Shown in pieces: positions 48,009 through 57,029 of a stretch of 64,000 nt of DNA. Position 1 is the first letter of the stretch, and each line of letters starts with the position of its first letter. The notes beneath the pieces were generated by a model. The model had not been told where the DNA came from and made no database searches. It saw nothing but the letters and a program-made list of their open reading frames with translations. The DNA is taken from the NCBI RefSeq assembly GCF_003945385.1, contig NZ_AP018920.1, positions 6,634,001-6,698,000 on the forward strand, in the 5' to 3' direction. Made by a program: the position numbers and the translations under genes. This DNA comes from Pseudonocardia autotrophica. Lineage in GTDB: Bacteria; Actinomycetota; Actinomycetes; Mycobacteriales; Pseudonocardiaceae.

Positions 48009-49805
48009 GTGACGGAGCAGACACCCTCGACCTTCGCGGCGGACGACGGCCTCCCGAAGGTTCCGCTGCCCACCGTGTCCGCCTCGGTGGACCGGTTCCT
48101 CCAGTGGTGCGCACCGCTGCTCACCCCGGACGAGTACACCCGCACCGCCGACGCAGCGGCCGAGCTGCTCGTCCCCGGCGGCACAGCGTCGGTGCTGCAG
48201 GCCGACCTGGAGCGGTTCGACGCCTCGGCCCACAGCTGGCTCGACGAGTTCTGGCCGTCGCGCTACCTGGGCCGCCGGGACCGGATCGCGCTGAACGCGA
48301 ACTTCTTCTTCCTGTTCGGACCGGGCACGTCCGACCAGTGCCTGCGCGCGGCGGAGCTCGCGACCGCGGCGATCGGGCACAAGGTCGACCTCGACGCGGG
48401 CACCTTCGCCGCGCCGGCCGGGCGGGGCGGGCCGCAGTCGATGGACCAGAGCAGGCACGTCTTCTCCACCACCCGGATCCCGGGCGACCCGCAGGACACC
48501 GTCCGCACCCCCTACAGCGACGCGTGGCCGGGCCCGTCCACCGAGCGGCACGTCGTCGTGCTGAGCCGGGGCCGGATCCACCGGCTCGACGTGTTCGGCC
48601 CCGACGGGGCGCTGCACACGGTGGACGAGATCGCCGCCGCGCTGCGCGCGATCCGTTCCGCGCACCCCGCGCGCACCGGGCTCGACGAGGCGGTCGGCTC
48701 GCTGACCACGCTGGCCCGCGCCGAGTGGGCGGCCGTGCGGGACCGGCTGACCGGGCTCGACCCGGCGAACGCCGGCGCGGTCGATCTCGTCGAGCGTGCG
48801 CTGTTCGCGATCTGCCTGGACGACGACGTCCCGGCCGACGAGAGCGCCGCCGCCCGGACGCTGCTGGCCGGGGACTCCGGGAACCGCTGGTTCGACAAGG
48901 CGCTGTCGATCGTGGTGCTGCCCGACGGGACCGCCGGGGTGAACATCGAGCACTGCGAGCTGGACGGCACGACCGTGCTCACCCTGGTCGACGCGATGTT
49001 CGCGGACACCGTGGCGGTGCACGCCGAGCGGGCCGGGGCCCGCCCCCAGGGTGCGCCCGCCGTCGCCGAGCTGGGCTTCGTGCTCGACGACGAGCTGCGC
49101 GGCACCGTCCGCCGGGCGCACGACGAGTTCGCCGCGTTCCTCGCCGGTACCGCGACCACGCTCGTCTCCTTCGACGACTTCGGCGCCGACACGGCCAAGG
49201 CGCTGGGCTTCTCACCGGACGCCTTCGTGCAGGCCGCCTATCAGGTCGCGCACCGGCGGGCGAAGGGCCTCACCGGGGCCACCTACGAGTCGATCGCGAC
49301 CCGGCAGTTCCGGCGCGGCCGGACCGAGGCGATGCGGGTGGTGACCCCCGAGATGGTCGCCTTCGTCGACCGGATGCAGGACCCGCATGCCTCCGGTGAC
49401 GACCGGCGCGCCGCCTTCCGGGCCGCCGCGGATGCGCACGTCGCCCGCGCCCGGCAGTGCCAGCAGGGGGACGCGCCCGAGCAGCACCTGTGGGAGCTGG
49501 AGTGGATCCAGCGCCGGCGCGGCGCGCAGCTCGGTGCGACCGAGCCGCTCGCGGTGTTCTCCTCCCCCGGCTGGACGATCATGCGCGACGACTGGCTGTC
49601 GACCAGCTCGGCGCCGTCGCGCAACGTCCGGTACTTCGGTTTCGGCTCGACCAGCTCGCGCTGCATCGGGGTGGCCTACGTGCTGCTGCCGGACCGGTTC
49701 CACCTGCACCTGTCCACCCCGGCCGATCAGGCCGGGCCGATGGAGGCGTTCGCGCGGGAGCTGCGCGTGGTGATCGGCGAGCTGGTGGCCCTGCTGGAGC
49801 GGTAA
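48009..49805 (+). CDS. Carnitine/choline O-acyltransferase-family protein
   Basis: A 598-residue protein with the full layout of the carnitine acyltransferase fold: LPKVPLPTVSASVDRFLQWCAPLL at the start, NANFFFLF, the catalytic histidine H315 in GVNIEHCELDGTT, and an STS-like LSTSS near 530. The fold is common in eukaryotes but scarce in bacteria, where it occurs mostly in secondary metabolism. The usual EHS reads EHC here. It likely moves an acyl group between CoA and a hydroxyl; carnitine itself need not be the acceptor. Operon with the 2OG oxygenase. Confidence 0.83.
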   Translation: MTEQTPSTFAADDGLPKVPLPTVSASVDRFLQWCAPLLTPDEYTRTADAAAELLVPGGTASVLQADLERFDASAHSWLDEFWPSRYLGRRDRIALNANFFFLFGPGTSDQCLRAAELATAAIGHKVDLDAGTFAAPAGRGGPQSMDQSRHVFSTTRIPGDPQDTVRTPYSDAWPGPSTERHVVVLSRGRIHRLDVFGPDGALHTVDEIAAALRAIRSAHPARTGLDEAVGSLTTLARAEWAAVRDRLTGLDPANAGAVDLVERALFAICLDDDVPADESAAARTLLAGDSGNRWFDKALSIVVLPDGTAGVNIEHCELDGTTVLTLVDAMFADTVAVHAERAGARPQGAPAVAELGFVLDDELRGTVRRAHDEFAAFLAGTATTLVSFDDFGADTAKALGFSPDAFVQAAYQVAHRRAKGLTGATYESIATRQFRRGRTEAMRVVTPEMVAFVDRMQDPHASGDDRRAAFRAAADAHVARARQCQQGDAPEQHLWELEWIQRRRGAQLGATEPLAVFSSPGWTIMRDDWLSTSSAPSRNVRYFGFGSTSSRCIGVAYVLLPDRFHLHLSTPADQAGPMEAFARELRVVIGELVALLER

Positions 49806-49845
49806 TCCGCTGGTCACCGGCGGGTGGCCGTGCTGGGCTCCGCCG

Positions 49846-50814
49846 ATGGAGAGATTCCTCGTCACCGGCAGCTCGGGGCACCTCGGGGAGGCCCTGGTCC
49901 GCACGCTGCGCGCCGACGGTGTCCCGGTCACCGGGCTGGACCGGGTGCCGTCGCCGTGGACCGACGTCGTTGCCCCGCTGGCCGACCGGGACGCCCTCGC
50001 CGCTGCCATGACCGGCGTCACGCACGTCCTGCACACCGCGACGCTGCACAAGCCACACGTCGGGTCGCACACTCGGCAGGACTTCGTCGACAGCAACGTC
50101 TCCGGCACGCTCGCGGTACTGGAGTGCGCGGCGGCGGCCGGTGTCACCGGCGTGGTGTTCACCTCGTCGACCTCGGCCTTCGGCAGAGCACTCGTCGGGG
50201 ACGGGGCGGTGACCTGGATCGACGAGAGCGTCGTGCCGCGGGTGCGCAACGTCTACGGCGCCACCAAGACCGCCGCCGAGGAGCTGTGCGAGCTGGCGGC
50301 GCAGGATCCGGGGCTGCCGGTGGTGGTACTGCGGACCTCGCGGTTCTTCCCGGAGGCCGACGACCGGGAGGAGATCCGGCTGCGGTTCGACGACGCGGCG
50401 TCCAAGCTGGTCGAGTTCTGCCACCGGCGGGTCGATCTCGCCGACGTCGTGTCGGCGCACCTGGCGGCGGCCCGGCGGGCGCCGGAGCTCGGGTTCGCCC
50501 GGTACGTGATCAGCGCACCCACCCCCTTCACCCGCGACGACCTCCCCGAGCTCGGCCGGGACGTTCCCGCGGTGCTCGCCCGCCGGGCGCCGGAGGTGGC
50601 CGCGCTGCTGCGCGAGCGGGGCTGGGCGGTGCCGGAGGTGGACCGCGTCTACTCGTCGGCGCGCGCGGTCGCCGAGCTGGGCTGGCGGCCGCGGTGGGAC
50701 GCCGGAGCGATCGCCGCACGGCTGCGCTCCGGGGCCGGTCCGGGCAGCCCGCTCGCCGCGGCCGTCGGGGCGAAGGGTTACCACGCAGAGCCGACCGGCG
50801 TGTACACACCGTGA
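49846..50814 (+). CDS. NAD-dependent epimerase/dehydratase-family protein
   Basis: A 322-residue extended SDR: cofactor motif VTGSSGHLG near residue 6, TSSTSAFG with the serine, and Y-x3-K in YGATK. The C-terminal region (SARAVAELGWRPRW) matches sugar-nucleotide epimerase/dehydratase relatives. It starts 40 bases after the acyltransferase stop on the same strand. Substrate unknown. Confidence 0.85.
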   Translation: MERFLVTGSSGHLGEALVRTLRADGVPVTGLDRVPSPWTDVVAPLADRDALAAAMTGVTHVLHTATLHKPHVGSHTRQDFVDSNVSGTLAVLECAAAAGVTGVVFTSSTSAFGRALVGDGAVTWIDESVVPRVRNVYGATKTAAEELCELAAQDPGLPVVVLRTSRFFPEADDREEIRLRFDDAASKLVEFCHRRVDLADVVSAHLAAARRAPELGFARYVISAPTPFTRDDLPELGRDVPAVLARRAPEVAALLRERGWAVPEVDRVYSSARAVAELGWRPRWDAGAIAARLRSGAGPGSPLAAAVGAKGYHAEPTGVYTP

Positions 50815-50943
50815 GATCGGCTCACCGGACCAGGTGACTGTAGGCCGCAGGGGCTAACGCCGTGGGTGTGTGCGGCGGTATGGGTGTCACAGCAGTCGGA
50901 GTCACCGCAGCACCGAGCCGCAGCACTCACACCGGAGGTCCGC

Positions 50944-52107
50944 ATGACCGGCCCGCAACAGCCCCGGCCCCATCCCGCCGACGGGACCGCCGGTGCACGG
51001 CCCTCCCCGCAGGCCCGGCACGGCCGCTCCGAGCACGACTTCTTCCCGGACGACTCGTACCAGGGCGAGCAGCACGCCGGCGGCTACCCGGATCTGCGGC
51101 CCTCGCGTCCGGTCGAGCGGCCCGTCCCGGCCGCCGACGGCCCCGACGACCTGTACGGCGAGCGCCCGGCCGAGATGCACCGCGGCGCGGACCCGGGTGG
51201 CTACGGCGACCCGGGTGGTCACGGCGACCCGGGTGGCTACGGCGATCCGGGGGGCTACGGCGATCCGGGCAGGCACGGCCAGCCCGCCCCGCACGGGCGG
51301 GGTGATCTGGACCAGCGTGGCTACGGCGGCGAGGTGCCCGAGCAGCCGGCCGGTGGCGCCGGACAGCCTGCCCACCTCGAACCGTCCCCGGGTGCGGCCC
51401 GGCAGCCCGCGCACGGCACCGGCCCGGCCTACGGCTCCGGCCCTGCCTACGGCTCCGGGCCCGGGTCCCGGCCGGGTTACGGCGAGTACGGCGATCCGGC
51501 GTCGCGTGGCGGCACGGCCATCGACGGCGGCCCGCCCTACTCCACCGAACCGGCCCGGACGGCGTCGCGCTACGGCTCCGCCGACGACCGGGACGAGGCC
51601 CCCGGCGGTCCGGGAGCGGTGACGGCGGTGACCGAGCGGGCCGACCCCGACCCCGCGCGGGCCGGCTCCGAGCGGACCGATGCCGGACCGACCGACTCCG
51701 AACTGGCGACCGGGCCGACGGCGGCCGTACCCGTGCAGCGCGCTGCGCCTGCGGTCGCGGCCCGGCCGGCCGGGGGTGCGGGCAACCGGCCGGCCACCGT
51801 CGCCGAGGCCGCCGCCGCCCGGTTCGGCACCTCGGGGAGCACACCGGCCACCGGATCCGCGCCGGCTGCGGCCGCTGCGCCTGCCCAGCAGCAGCCGCAG
51901 CAGCAGTTCCAGCAGCCGATCCAGCAGCGGCCGCCGACGGTGGCGAAGGACCCGGCCGCCCTCACCGTGCTGCGGGTGATCACCTACGTGCTGGTGTCGC
52001 TGTCCTGCCTGATCTTCCTCGCGGGTGCGGTGTACGGGTTCGTCGCCTGGCTGGAGCTGCGCGACGCGCTGAGCACCTCGCCGTTGTTCGGCGGGATCGG
52101 GGGCTGA
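50944..52107 (+). CDS. Hypothetical single-pass membrane protein with Gly/Pro repeats
   Basis: A 387-residue protein with a long low-complexity cytoplasmic region and one C-terminal helix near 343-368 (VLRVITYVLVSLSCLIFLAG). Residues 80-110 contain five DPG(G/R)(Y/H)G units encoded by a DNA tandem repeat, followed by GPAYGSGPAYGSGPG and a Gln-rich block. ATG 50944 is chosen; an upstream in-frame extension is unlike protein. No family recognised; similar proteins occur in actinobacterial envelopes. Confidence 0.72.
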   Translation: MTGPQQPRPHPADGTAGARPSPQARHGRSEHDFFPDDSYQGEQHAGGYPDLRPSRPVERPVPAADGPDDLYGERPAEMHRGADPGGYGDPGGHGDPGGYGDPGGYGDPGRHGQPAPHGRGDLDQRGYGGEVPEQPAGGAGQPAHLEPSPGAARQPAHGTGPAYGSGPAYGSGPGSRPGYGEYGDPASRGGTAIDGGPPYSTEPARTASRYGSADDRDEAPGGPGAVTAVTERADPDPARAGSERTDAGPTDSELATGPTAAVPVQRAAPAVAARPAGGAGNRPATVAEAAAARFGTSGSTPATGSAPAAAAAPAQQQPQQQFQQPIQQRPPTVAKDPAALTVLRVITYVLVSLSCLIFLAGAVYGFVAWLELRDALSTSPLFGGIGG

Positions 52108-52114
52108 TCCGCGC

Positions 52115-53073
52115 TCACAGCCTTGCGAGCACCTCGCGCAGTCGCGCGTCGAACGCGGCGGGATGCTCCATGAACCCGACGTGCCCGCCGGGGAACCGTT
52201 CGGGCGTCACCCCGAGCCGGTCCGCCAGTGCGCGCGACGTCAGGTCGCACAGCCGGCCGTCGGAGTCCTCACCGATCCCGACGGTCACCCGGCCGCCGCG
52301 CAGGGCGCCGGGATCGGGCACCCAGCGGACCGTCTCGCGCATCTCGTACAGGAAGAAGTGCCGCTCGTCGGCGTCCTGGCGTTCCCGGTCCGCGCCCGGG
52401 CCGTCCGCGCCGGGCAGCCCGGTCCCCGCGCCGTGCACACCAGCGGCGCTGTCGGCCCCGTCGGCGCGATCGGCAGGCTCAGCACAGTCGGCAGGCCCGG
52501 CCCCCTCGGTGACTCCGGCCGCACCCCGTCCCCGGGTCCCTCCGGCGGCCCGCCGGGCAGGTTCGCCGCCGCCATGAACAGCGCCCAGGCCGCAGCCGCG
52601 CCCTGCTCCCGGTAACGCCGCACGATCTCGTCGCCGGTGGCGCGGCGGGCGGCCGCGTCGGGCAGGAGCTCCTGCAACGGCGGCTCGTGCGCGACGACCG
52701 CGCGCACCAGCTCCGGGCGCGTCTGCAGCAGCGCGAGCGCGACGACGGCGCCGCCGCTGGACCCGACCAGCGTCGCCGGGCCCTGACCGAGATGCTCGAC
52801 GAGCGCCGCGAGGTCCGCGGCGCGCACCGCGACCGGAGAGCCCGCGTCGGCGTCGTCGACCGGGCTGCGGCCGGTGCCGCGCGGATCGAACGTGACGACG
52901 GTGTGATCGGCCGCGAGCAGCCCGGCCGTCGCGGCGAACCCGTCCGCACCCATCGGGGAGCCGACCAGCACCAGCAGCGGGCCGGTCCCGCGGACGTCGA
53001 AGTGGATGCGGGCACCGGCGAGGTCCAGTACGGCGTCGGTGAGGGTGCCTGCGGTGTCTGCGGTGCCGTTCAC
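52115..53073 (-). pseudogene. Alpha/beta hydrolase split by a frameshift
   Basis: Two frames are needed. From GTG 53073 one frame encodes an alpha/beta hydrolase with DPRGTGRSPVDD and nucleophile GSSGGAV, to about MAAANLPGG. The C-terminal part, with RHFFLYEMRETVRW and the histidine in FPGGHVGFMEHP, is in another frame ending at 52115. The switch lies between about 52380 and 52570 and equals one missing base or two extra. Either the gene is broken or a base is wrong in the GC-rich stretch. Confidence 0.68.
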
Positions 53074-53151
53074 GGGAACCTCCGGTCGGGTCGGCCTGCA
53101 CCGGATCCGACCGGCCGCGCGTCCGGAACTCATCGCCGTACGCTGGAGATC

Positions 53152-53748
53152 GTGCCGAGAACGGTGGGCCGACGCATCGCCGGGTTGCTGGGCGTCCTCC
53201 TGGTGGTCGTGCTGCTCGGTGGCGCGCTCGTGTGGTTCGCCGAGCGCCGCGGGCTGACCACCGACGACCTGTGGGAGCTCGTCGATCCGCCTCCTCCGGA
53301 GGAGTGCACCGAGGACGATCCCACGTCGACGGGCTGTCTCACGCCGAGCGCGCTGCGTCTGCACGACGCCGCGGTGGCCCGGTTCGGGGAGCCGGGACCG
53401 GGTGCCCCGGTCCGATCACTCAGCTGCTGGTCCGAGCACGCCTGGAACCCCTCCAGCGACCATCCCGCCGGCCGGGCCTGCGACTTCTTCCCCGCCGGGT
53501 ACGGCGAGTTCCCCGCCGGGACCGACCTGGAGCAGGGCTGGGCGGTCGCGGACTGGCTGCGCGAGAACTCCGCCGAGCTGCGGGTGCGGTACGTGATCTG
53601 GCAGGGCCGGATCTGGTACCGCGGCACGGGCGATACCGGCGACGGCCGGGCCGGCTGGGGCCGGCCCTACGACGGCGGCGGGGTCTACGACCCCGACGAC
53701 GCCACCGGCGGGCACTTCGACCACGTGCACGTCAGCGTCCGGCCGTGA
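53152..53748 (+). CDS. Exported ARB-07466-like domain protein
   Basis: A 198-residue protein with an N-terminal signal anchor (GLLGVLLVVVLLGGALVWF) and the ARB-07466-like C-terminal domain: CWSEHAWNPSSDHPAGRACDFF, then GWAVADWLREN and a final GGHFDHVHVSV. The SxHPxGxAxD-like pattern and HxH end resemble metal sites of D,D-carboxypeptidase-like folds, so a wall role is likely. GTG 53152 precedes the anchor correctly. Divergent from the broken hydrolase. Confidence 0.82.
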   Translation: MPRTVGRRIAGLLGVLLVVVLLGGALVWFAERRGLTTDDLWELVDPPPPEECTEDDPTSTGCLTPSALRLHDAAVARFGEPGPGAPVRSLSCWSEHAWNPSSDHPAGRACDFFPAGYGEFPAGTDLEQGWAVADWLRENSAELRVRYVIWQGRIWYRGTGDTGDGRAGWGRPYDGGGVYDPDDATGGHFDHVHVSVRP

Positions 53749-53834
53749 ACGGGCTTCCCCGTGCCGGAAACCGGGCTCCCGGTGGCAGCGGGACTCGGGT
53801 TCGCTGATCGGCGAGCCCGACGAGGGGAGCCGCC

Positions 53835-54740
53835 GTGACCGTGCCCGACCCGGTGTCCGTGCCCGAACCAGTGCCCGAACCAGTGCCCGAGGCAGGGTCT
53901 GTGCCCGGTGATCGGACGACCGCTGCGGACCTGAGCTACCTGGCACCGGACTCGACGGTGCTGCGTCGCTTCACCGCGCCCGGCGCGAGCGTCAACACCG
54001 GCCGGTACGAGACCCACCGGGTGACCGTGCGGGACGGGCGAGCCACCGACGAGGCCTTCGACGTCGACGTGCACGGCTTCACCCTCGCCCGGCACCGCAG
54101 CGCGGTCACCGACTTCACCGATCCCGAGCAGGTCCAGCGGATCTACCGGAGCGAGGTGACCGATCTCGTGCAGGAGCTGCTCGGTGCCGACGCCGTGGTG
54201 TCCCGGGGCGGCGTGCTGCGCCGCTCGGCCGATCCCGGGAGCTCCGGCTCGCAGCCGCAGGCCGGGCTGGTGCACTGCGACTACGCACCGGAGGGCGCGC
54301 CCCGCGCGGCCGCGGCCGCCTACGCCGAGGCGTTCCCGGACGGCCCGGGATACCGCCGGGCGGTCGCGACGAGCACCTGGCGGGTGTTCAGCCCACCGCC
54401 GCAGGACTGGCCGCTGGCGCTGTGCGACTTCCGCAGCGTCGCCGACACCGACGGGCTCCCGAACACGCTGTACTTCGTCGACGAGCTGCCCGCCGACCCG
54501 TTCGGCCCGGTCGACGGGCTCGAACCGGTCACCCACGGCTCGGAGTTCCACCGGAACCCGGACCACCGCTGGTGGTACTTCCCCGGCATGGACTCCGACG
54601 AGGTCCTGTTCTTCAAGTTCCACGACTCCGACCGGTCCCGCGCCTGGCGGGTGCCGCACTCGGCGTTCCACGATCCGGCGGCGGGCGCCACCGGTCCGCG
54701 GCACTCGATCGAGTTCCGGACCTTCGCCTACTGGCACTGA
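53835..54740 (+). CDS. CmcJ/NvfI-family putative oxygenase
   Basis: A 301-residue protein of the CmcJ/NvfI (GA4 desaturase-like) family, non-heme iron oxygenases of secondary metabolism. Candidate iron ligands are H and D in VHCDYAPEGAP and the histidine in RHSIEFR. The first 20 residues are VPEP repeats from a 12-bp DNA repeat, so the true start could be later, though GGGGAG precedes GTG 53835. The stop lies inside a 14-bp tandem repeat. Substrate unknown. Confidence 0.78.
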   Translation: MTVPDPVSVPEPVPEPVPEAGSVPGDRTTAADLSYLAPDSTVLRRFTAPGASVNTGRYETHRVTVRDGRATDEAFDVDVHGFTLARHRSAVTDFTDPEQVQRIYRSEVTDLVQELLGADAVVSRGGVLRRSADPGSSGSQPQAGLVHCDYAPEGAPRAAAAAYAEAFPDGPGYRRAVATSTWRVFSPPPQDWPLALCDFRSVADTDGLPNTLYFVDELPADPFGPVDGLEPVTHGSEFHRNPDHRWWYFPGMDSDEVLFFKFHDSDRSRAWRVPHSAFHDPAAGATGPRHSIEFRTFAYWH

Positions 54741-54787
54741 AGCACTGTCACTGAAGGACTGGCACTGAAGCACTGGCACTAAAGAAC
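54732..54787. repeat. Four 14-bp tandem repeats across two convergent stop codons
   Basis: Units 54732-54745, 54746-54759, 54760-54773 and 54774-54787 follow TGGCACTGAAGCAC with few changes; units one and three are identical. The stop of the CmcJ-like gene is in unit one and the stop of the VOC gene in unit four. Confidence 0.88.
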
Positions 54788-55288
54788 GTGCTCGCCGTAC
54801 ATCTCGCCGAGCGGGTCGGCGATCAGCTCGATCCGGGCACCGTCGGGATCGCGGAAGTAGACCGAGACCCCGGAGTGCACCTCGTGCTCGACGCCGGCGG
54901 CGGTCAGGCTCGCGACGAGCGCCTCCCACCGCTGCGGCTCGACGCTGATCGCGATGTGGTGCAGCCCGCCGAGCACCTCGGCGTACGGGCCCACGTCGAG
55001 CCCCGGGAAGTCGAAGAACGCGAGCAGGTTCCCGTTGCCGATGTCGAAGAAGAAGTGCGACGAGCCCGGGTAGTCCCGGTTCTCGATCAGCTCGGTCAGC
55101 GGGAACCCGAGCACGTCCTGGTAGAAGCGCACGGTCCGCTCGACGTCCGAGCTGACCAGCGCGGTGTGGTGCAGCCCGCGGGCGGTCGACGACGGCCGCT
55201 CGCCGGTGGGCTTCAGGTGCGTCCGGCGGATCCGGTCGCGCTCGGCGTCGAGGGCCGGGACGCCGGTGCCGGCTTCGGTGGAGCTCAT
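54779..55288 (-). CDS. VOC-family (glyoxalase/extradiol dioxygenase-like) protein
   Basis: A 169-residue protein with two VOC beta-alpha modules. Metal-site candidates are the histidine in GLHHTALVSSD, the histidine in GGLHHIAISV and the glutamate in RIELIADP. ATG 55288 is preferred because AAGGG sits 9 bases upstream; ATG 55297 would abut it. About 40 bases separate it from the LLM gene, so they are probably one operon. Substrate unknown. Confidence 0.84.
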   Translation of the reverse strand: MSSTEAGTGVPALDAERDRIRRTHLKPTGERPSSTARGLHHTALVSSDVERTVRFYQDVLGFPLTELIENRDYPGSSHFFFDIGNGNLLAFFDFPGLDVGPYAEVLGGLHHIAISVEPQRWEALVASLTAAGVEHEVHSGVSVYFRDPDGARIELIADPLGEMYGEHVL

Positions 55289-55338
55289 GATGCTCATCCC
55301 TTCAGCAGTGCGGTGACGGTGTGCGAGGACGACGGCCG

Positions 55339-56445
55339 TCAGGCGGCCTCCGTCTCCTTGTCCTGGGTGCCCGCGGCCTTCGCCGCGACCAGCGTGGCGT
55401 GCGTCGGCGCGTCCGGCACGCCGGGCCCGCGCAGCGCCGCGAACTCCTTGCGCAGCACCGGCACGACCTCCTCACCGAGGATGTCCAGCTGCTCCAGCAC
55501 GGTCTTCAGCGGCAGGCCGGCGTGGTCGATCAGGAACAGCTGGCGCTGGTAGTCACCGACGTAGTCGCGGAACCCGAGGGTCCGGTCGATGACCTGCTGC
55601 GGGCTGCCGACGGTCAGCGGGGTCTCCCGGGTGAAGTCCTCCAGCGACGGCCCGTGCCCGTAGACCGGCGCGTTGTCGAAGTAGGGCCGGAACTCGCGCA
55701 CCGCGTCCTGCGAGTTGGACCGCATGAACACCTGACCGCCGAGCCCGACGATCGCCTTCTCGGCCAGGCCGTGGCCGTGGTGCTCCCAGCGCTTGCGGTA
55801 GAACTCGACCATCCGCTTGGTGTGCGACGCCGGCCAGAAGATGTGGTTGTGGAAGAAGCCGTCGCCGTAGAAGGCGGCCTGCTCCGCGATCTCCGGGCTG
55901 CGGATCGAGCCGTGCCAGACGAACGGCGCGACGTCGTCGAGCGGGCGCGGGGTCGAGGTGAACCCCTGCAGCGGGGTGCGGAAGCGCCCCTCCCAGTCGA
56001 CCACCTCGGTGTCCCAGAGCCTGCGCAGCAGCGCGTAGTTCTCGATGGCGAGGTTCATCCCCTGCCGGATGTCCTGGCCGAACCACGGGTACACCGGGCC
56101 GGTGTTGCCGCGGCCGAGCGTCAGATCGATCCGCCCACCGGACAGGTGCTGCAGCATCGCGTAGTCCTCGGCGATCTTCACCGGGTCGTTCGTGGTGATC
56201 AGCGTGGTCGCGGTGGACAGCTGGAGCCGCTCGGTCAGCGCCGCGATGTAGCCCAGCGTCGTCGTCGGCGAGGACGAGAAGAACGGCGGGTTGTGGTGCT
56301 CGCCGAGCGCGAACACGTCCAGCCCGACCTCTTCGGCCTTGCGTGCGATGGCGATGACGTCGGAGATCCGCTGCGCTTCGGTCGGCGTCCGGCCCGTGGT
56401 CGGGTCGGTCGTGATGTCGCTGACCGAGAAGATTCCGAACTGCAC
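55339..56445 (-). CDS. LLM-class flavin-dependent oxidoreductase
   Basis: A 368-residue luciferase-like monooxygenase fold protein starting MQFGIFSVSD. Characteristic stretches are GEHHNPPFF, TTLITTNDPVKIAEDYAMLQHLSGGR and LGRGNTGPVYPWFG. GGAGG 5 bases before GTG 56445 fixes the start. Divergent from marR across an operator region with paired sites, so MarR probably controls it. May use FMN or F420; which cannot be told. Confidence 0.87.
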   Translation of the reverse strand: MQFGIFSVSDITTDPTTGRTPTEAQRISDVIAIARKAEEVGLDVFALGEHHNPPFFSSSPTTTLGYIAALTERLQLSTATTLITTNDPVKIAEDYAMLQHLSGGRIDLTLGRGNTGPVYPWFGQDIRQGMNLAIENYALLRRLWDTEVVDWEGRFRTPLQGFTSTPRPLDDVAPFVWHGSIRSPEIAEQAAFYGDGFFHNHIFWPASHTKRMVEFYRKRWEHHGHGLAEKAIVGLGGQVFMRSNSQDAVREFRPYFDNAPVYGHGPSLEDFTRETPLTVGSPQQVIDRTLGFRDYVGDYQRQLFLIDHAGLPLKTVLEQLDILGEEVVPVLRKEFAALRGPGVPDAPTHATLVAAKAAGTQDKETEAA

Positions 56446-56461
56446 GACTACCTCCGAGATG

Positions 56462-56511
56462 GTTGATCTGTCATCTACATTCTCTCCCAACATAGATGAC
56501 GCGTCAACTAT
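56462..56511. promoter_or_regulatory. Paired inverted MarR-type operator sites
   Basis: GTTGAtctGTCATCTA (56462-56477) and TAGATGACgcgTCAAC (56493-56508) are mirror images with a 15-base spacer. The second also forms a near-perfect 20-bp palindrome (56492-56511). Both lie in the 83-base gap between divergent LLM and MarR starts, so autoregulation and LLM control are likely. Confidence 0.72.
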
Positions 56512-56528
56512 TCCGGTAGGCTGGGCCC

Positions 56529-57017
56529 GTGACACGGTGGCTGGACGACCGCGAGCAGGCGGCGTGGCGGGGGTACCTGCGGATGCAGGCGAGATTGCAG
56601 GCCGAGCTGCACCGCAGGCTGCAGGCCGAGTCGGGGCTCTCGATCGCGGACTTCGACGTGCTGGTGGCGCTCACCGACCGGCCGGACGAGCGGGTCCGGG
56701 TACTGGAGCTGGCGAGCTCGCTGGAGTGGGAGAAGAGCAGGCTGTCCCATCACCTGGCGCGGATGCAGCGGCGCGGGCTGATCACCCGCGAGGAGTGCGA
56801 CGACGACGGCCGCGGCAACTTCGTCGTACTCACCGAGCAGGGGCGGGCCGCCATCGAGGAGGCCGCACCCGGTCACGTGGAATCGGTCCGCGAGCTGGTC
56901 TTCGACATCCTCACCGACGACGACGTGGACGCACTCGCCCGGATCGCCGGCACCGTCGGAGCACAGCTGGACCGGGCACGATCGGACCGGGCGCAACCGG
57001 ACCGGGCGCGGCGCTGA
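56529..57017 (+). CDS. MarR-family transcriptional regulator
   Basis: A 162-residue winged-helix regulator. The DNA-binding region reads RVLELASSLEWEKSRLSHHLARMQRRGLI followed by the acidic wing EECDDDGRGNFVVLTEQG. It is divergent from the LLM flavoenzyme. GTG 56529 lacks a good binding site. Its own TAGATGAC operators lie directly upstream. The end carries a short RARSDRAQPDRA repeat. Confidence 0.9.
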   Translation: MTRWLDDREQAAWRGYLRMQARLQAELHRRLQAESGLSIADFDVLVALTDRPDERVRVLELASSLEWEKSRLSHHLARMQRRGLITREECDDDGRGNFVVLTEQGRAAIEEAAPGHVESVRELVFDILTDDDVDALARIAGTVGAQLDRARSDRAQPDRARR

Positions 57018-57029
57018 GCGCGGGAGCGT

